Of a stretch of DNA of 18,900 bases, positions 16,180 to 18,900 are shown piece after piece. Below the pieces are notes generated by a model. It saw nothing but the letters and a program-made list of their open reading frames with translations. It ran no database searches and was not told the DNA's origin. Source of the DNA: Hyphomonas sp. UBA5111 (lineage in GTDB: Bacteria; Pseudomonadota; Alphaproteobacteria; Caulobacterales; Hyphomonadaceae); contig DHZF01000101.1 in the NCBI GenBank assembly GCA_002414505.1, forward strand, positions 48,893 through 67,792, written 5' to 3'. How positions within the stretch are numbered: the first letter of the stretch is position 1; every line of letters starts with the position of its first letter. The position numbers and the translations under genes were made by a program.

Positions 16180-16305
16180 ACTTTATGATGAAAAGCGAAA
16201 AACAGTCCGGTGTCAGGGGGCGATGGGGTTTATTGTAAGAAGCTTCCAGCAGTTTCAGAACGGCACGATTCCAACCCAAATTTCAAGTTCTGAAGAGGAA
16301 GCCAA

Positions 16306-17928
16306 ATGCGCGGACAGATGATGGCTATGCCACTGACCATTCATTCACTGATCGACCACGGAGCTCGCTACCACGGCGACACCGAGATTGTGTCGGTGGA
16401 AACAGATGGCACAAAGACTAAGACGAACTGGAAAGGTATTTCTGACAGATCCCGGCAGCTCGGCTCGGCGCTGACAAAGATGGGGCTCTTCAAAGGGGAT
16501 CGCGTGGCGACGATCGCGTGGAACAATGCGCGGCATCTGGAATGCTACTTTGGCATTTCCTGTGGTGGAATGGTATGTCACACGATCAATCCGCGCCTTT
16601 TCCCGGAACAGCTTGTCTATATCATCAACCACGCGAAAGATCGGGTCATCTTTTTTGACAAGACGTTCCTGCCGATCATTGAGGGGATCAAGGAGAAGCT
16701 GACGACTGTCGATACCTTCGTTCTTATGTCCGTGCGTGATGAAAAAGCAGCAAGAAAAATCCCCGGACTTGTGTTCTACGAGGACTTCCTGGCCTCGGGC
16801 GACGAAAACGCCGATTGGGTGGATGTCGATGAGAATGACGCATCCAGCCTTTGCTATACTTCCGGGACTACAGGAAACCCCAAGGGCGTTCTGTATTCGC
16901 ACCGCTCTACGGTGTTACATTCGTTGGGCGCGGCCCTTCCCGATACGCTGAACATTTCAGCACGCGAAGTGATGATGCCCGTGGTTCCGATGTTCCACGT
17001 CAATGCCTGGGGCATCCCATATGCTGCTGCGATGGTCGGCGCAAAGCTGGTCCTGCCTGGTCCGGGACTTGATGGTGACAGCCTTACACGGCTCATCGAC
17101 GACGAAGGCGTGACGGTCGCGCTTGGTGTTCCTACAATCTGGCAGGGGCTTCTCGCATCGCTCGACAAACTCGGCTCCAAAGCCGAAACCCTCACACGGA
17201 CAGTGGTCGGTGGGTCGGCTTGTCCCCCGTCGATGATCGCCGAATTCCGCGACAAATATGGCACCGAAGTCGTGCACGCCTGGGGCATGACCGAAACCTC
17301 GCCTCTCGGGACCGCGAATGCCTTGCTGGAACGCCATGCAGGCATGACCGAGGAAGAGCAGGCGAAAGTGCGAGAAAGCCAGGGCCGCCCGCCCTATGGC
17401 GTGGAACTCAAGATCGTTGACGATGAAGGCAGCACACTTCCCGAGGATGGGGCGGCGCAAGGCAATCTTCGCATTCGCGGCCATTGGGTCGTAGACAGCT
17501 ACTTTTGTGCGGAGCCGGGCACGACTTTGGCATCCGATGGATGGTTTGAAACCGGCGATGTGGCCTCGATTGATGCCGATGGGTTCATGACGATCCGGGA
17601 TCGCTCCAAGGACATCATAAAATCTGGCGGCGAATGGATTTCCACCGTCGAACTTGAGGGCATCGCGGTCGGTCATCCCGGTATCGTGGATGCCGCCGCA
17701 ATCGCGGCAAAACATGAAAAATGGGACGAACGGCCGGTCCTTGTCGCGGTCAAGGCACCAGGAGCAAAAGTGTCAGAGAAGGATTTGATTGCCTTCTTTT
17801 CTGACAAAGTCGCCAAATGGCAGATCCCGGATACGGTCGTTTTTGTGGATGAGCTTCCACGAAACGCAACCGGTAAGGTGCTGAAGAACAAGCTGCGGGA
17901 AGCCTATGGGGACGTGCTTCTGGCGTAG
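16306..17928 (+). CDS. alkK: Medium-chain acyl-CoA synthetase AlkK
   Basis: ATP-dependent ligase of 540 residues (GPo1 546) that activates the fatty acid to acyl-CoA so it can enter beta-oxidation. The ANL-family AMP-binding motif [20 protein letters not shown] is at about 180-200. Further matches are [30 protein letters not shown] and [12 protein letters not shown], and the catalytic lysine is in [11 protein letters not shown] near the C-terminus. The start MRGQMMAM parallels GPo1 MLGQMM and has GAAGAGGAAG about 6 nt ahead. It is separated from alkJ by 126 bp, a looser join than the rest of the operon; no T-run terminator is seen in that gap. Confidence 0.95.
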   Translation: MRGQMMAMPLTIHSLIDHGARYHGDTEIVSVETDGTKTKTNWKGISDRSRQLGSALTKMGLFKGDRVATIAWNNARHLECYFGISCGGMVCHTINPRLFPEQLVYIINHAKDRVIFFDKTFLPIIEGIKEKLTTVDTFVLMSVRDEKAARKIPGLVFYEDFLASGDENADWVDVDENDASSLCYTSGTTGNPKGVLYSHRSTVLHSLGAALPDTLNISAREVMMPVVPMFHVNAWGIPYAAAMVGAKLVLPGPGLDGDSLTRLIDDEGVTVALGVPTIWQGLLASLDKLGSKAETLTRTVVGGSACPPSMIAEFRDKYGTEVVHAWGMTETSPLGTANALLERHAGMTEEEQAKVRESQGRPPYGVELKIVDDEGSTLPEDGAAQGNLRIRGHWVVDSYFCAEPGTTLASDGWFETGDVASIDADGFMTIRDRSKDIIKSGGEWISTVELEGIAVGHPGIVDAAAIAAKHEKWDERPVLVAVKAPGAKVSEKDLIAFFSDKVAKWQIPDTVVFVDELPRNATGKVLKNKLREAYGDVLLA

Positions 17929-18021
17929 CCTGAAATCAGGCAAGCGGGTTTGCGGATCGCATGTTCCGCCTGTTTGCGACCGCGCATAGGGCGCGAAAAA
18001 ACGACCAAAAGGGAGGAATAA

Positions 18022-18708
18022 ATGAAACAATCTAATGTAAAATCCAAGGGGCCTTTTGCCTCGAAGTTTGTGTTAATCACGATGATCGGTGGCTTTTCGT
18101 CGTTCAGCGTCGCAAATGCGGAACCGCTTTACTCCAAGGGCGACTGGCTTTTTGGCCTGAATGCGGCGAAAGTATTCACGAACGAAACGTTGGATTCAAT
18201 CAGCGCGGGCGGTGCGCCAATACCCGGGGCTGGTGTCAATATCACCGATGACACCACGCTGAGTTTCGACGTTTCCTATTTTTTGAATTCATCTGTAGCG
18301 TTGAACTTCTTTGGTGGTTTGCCTGCCAGCGCTAATCTTGCAGGGAGCGGCAGTTTGGCAGGACTGCCTGTTGGAGAGACGGAATATGGCCCTGCTGTTT
18401 TGTCGCTTCAATATCACTTTTCGACTAATTCATCCGTTAGCCCTTATGTTGGTGCCGGTATCGCTCGAATCTTGTTTCTGGAAGAACAAGGGGATGCACT
18501 CGCGGACTTCGACTTGAAAGACGCCTGGGCGCCCGCTGTCCAAGTTGGAATGCGCTATCAAATGAGCGATAATTGGTTTGCTAATGCCGATATACGTTAC
18601 ACGCCATTCGAAACAGATATCTCTGGGACACTCGGCGGGGCGCCGGTCAGAGGCAAGATTTCGGTGGACCCAACAATTCTCAACATCGGTATTGCCTACC
18701 GGTTTTAA
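18022..18708 (+). CDS. alkL: Outer-membrane alkane uptake protein AlkL (OmpW family)
   Basis: Beta-barrel protein of 228 residues (GPo1 230) that helps alkanes cross the outer membrane. A signal peptide is evident: charged start MKQSNVKSKG, hydrophobic stretch FVLITMIGGFSSFSV and probable cleavage after VANA before EPLYSKGDW. OmpW/AlkL features follow: DWLFGLNAAKVFTNETLD, DDTTLSFDVSYFLNS, GPAVLSLQYHF, PYVGAGI, WAPAVQVGMRY, NADIRYTPFETDISGTLGG and VDPTILNIGIAYRF. The protein ends in Phe, as outer-membrane barrels require for insertion. Strong ribosome site AGGGAGGA. It lies 93 bp after alkK and is the last gene of the operon seen here. Confidence 0.94.
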   Translation: MKQSNVKSKGPFASKFVLITMIGGFSSFSVANAEPLYSKGDWLFGLNAAKVFTNETLDSISAGGAPIPGAGVNITDDTTLSFDVSYFLNSSVALNFFGGLPASANLAGSGSLAGLPVGETEYGPAVLSLQYHFSTNSSVSPYVGAGIARILFLEEQGDALADFDLKDAWAPAVQVGMRYQMSDNWFANADIRYTPFETDISGTLGGAPVRGKISVDPTILNIGIAYRF

Positions 18709-18900
18709 GCTATTATTGCTAGAAGAGCTGGCAAGGAAAGTGAGTAACAAAACCTCGAAAAGCAAGCTCTTGGAGATGTGAGGAAACGGGCCCGACCTCA
18801 GAACGAAGCGGACACGGATTGCGTGACTGACCTGAGCCCCACGCGTCCCTCACTCATTTCGAGAGTCTAGCCCTTTCTGAACCGCTCCCAAAATTGCCCT
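18709..18900. other. Downstream flank of alkL, possible IS end
   Basis: No gene is supported in these 192 bp. A weak 7+7 inverted repeat (AAGAGCT at 18723, AGCTCTT at 18765) has a long loop and no T run, so I do not call a terminator. TGACCTGAGCCCC at 18828-18840 resembles the outer end of IS407-like elements, but the window ends before any transposase could be read. Confidence 0.3.

Noticed and set aside
17929..18021. Terminator or promoter between alkK and alkL
   Set aside because: A GCGGA/TCCGC pairing exists, but it is only 5 bp with an 8-nt loop and no T run; I saw no convincing -35/-10 pair.
1..18900. CRISPR arrays, tRNA or rRNA genes
   Set aside because: No regularly spaced repeats, and no tRNA- or rRNA-like sequence, were seen.

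Overview
The window carries a complete medium-chain alkane degradation cluster of the Pseudomonas putida GPo1 (OCT plasmid) type. It is preceded by an insertion-sequence graveyard and by the remains of what looks like an aromatic-compound pathway. GC-rich codon use, alphaproteobacterial-looking IS families (IS3, IS110, IS481) and protein sequences close to but distinct from the gammaproteobacterial Alk proteins suggest an alphaproteobacterium. This is inference, and the taxon cannot be fixed from the window. The many IS elements suggest a plasmid, genomic island or other mobile region.

Layout. 39-1269 is an apparently intact IS3-family element (minus strand). It abuts the 5'-truncated gene of a meta-cleavage-type alpha/beta hydrolase (1271-1876). 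A complete ferredoxin-reductase-type flavoprotein gene follows (1936-3186). 3401-7065 is a stack of broken IS elements: a short IS3 remnant (3401-3553); an IS407-like element in two pieces (3554 to about 3823, and 5781-6265); a truncated IS110 gene and a decayed second IS3-type element lying between those pieces; and an IS481 remnant (about 6332-7065).

7178-11005 (minus) is alkS-alkT, the MalT/LuxR-type regulator followed by rubredoxin reductase. 11226-18708 (plus) is alkB-alkG-alkH-alkJ-alkK-alkL. The two units diverge from a 220-bp control region that contains a perfect 9+2+9 palindrome, a good candidate AlkS operator. alkF is absent, and alkN is not seen before the window ends.

How it works together. 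AlkL would bring alkanes across the outer membrane. AlkB would hydroxylate the terminal methyl group with electrons passed NADH > AlkT > AlkG. AlkJ would oxidise the alcohol to aldehyde, AlkH the aldehyde to fatty acid, and AlkK would activate the acid to acyl-CoA for beta-oxidation. AlkS would sense the alkane and activate transcription. The pathway is established for GPo1; here it is assigned from recognisable protein similarity. The most distinctive points are the compact divergent alkTS/alkBGHJKL arrangement, the palindrome between the two arms, the loss of alkF with a strong hairpin in its place, and the nested IS history next to the cluster.
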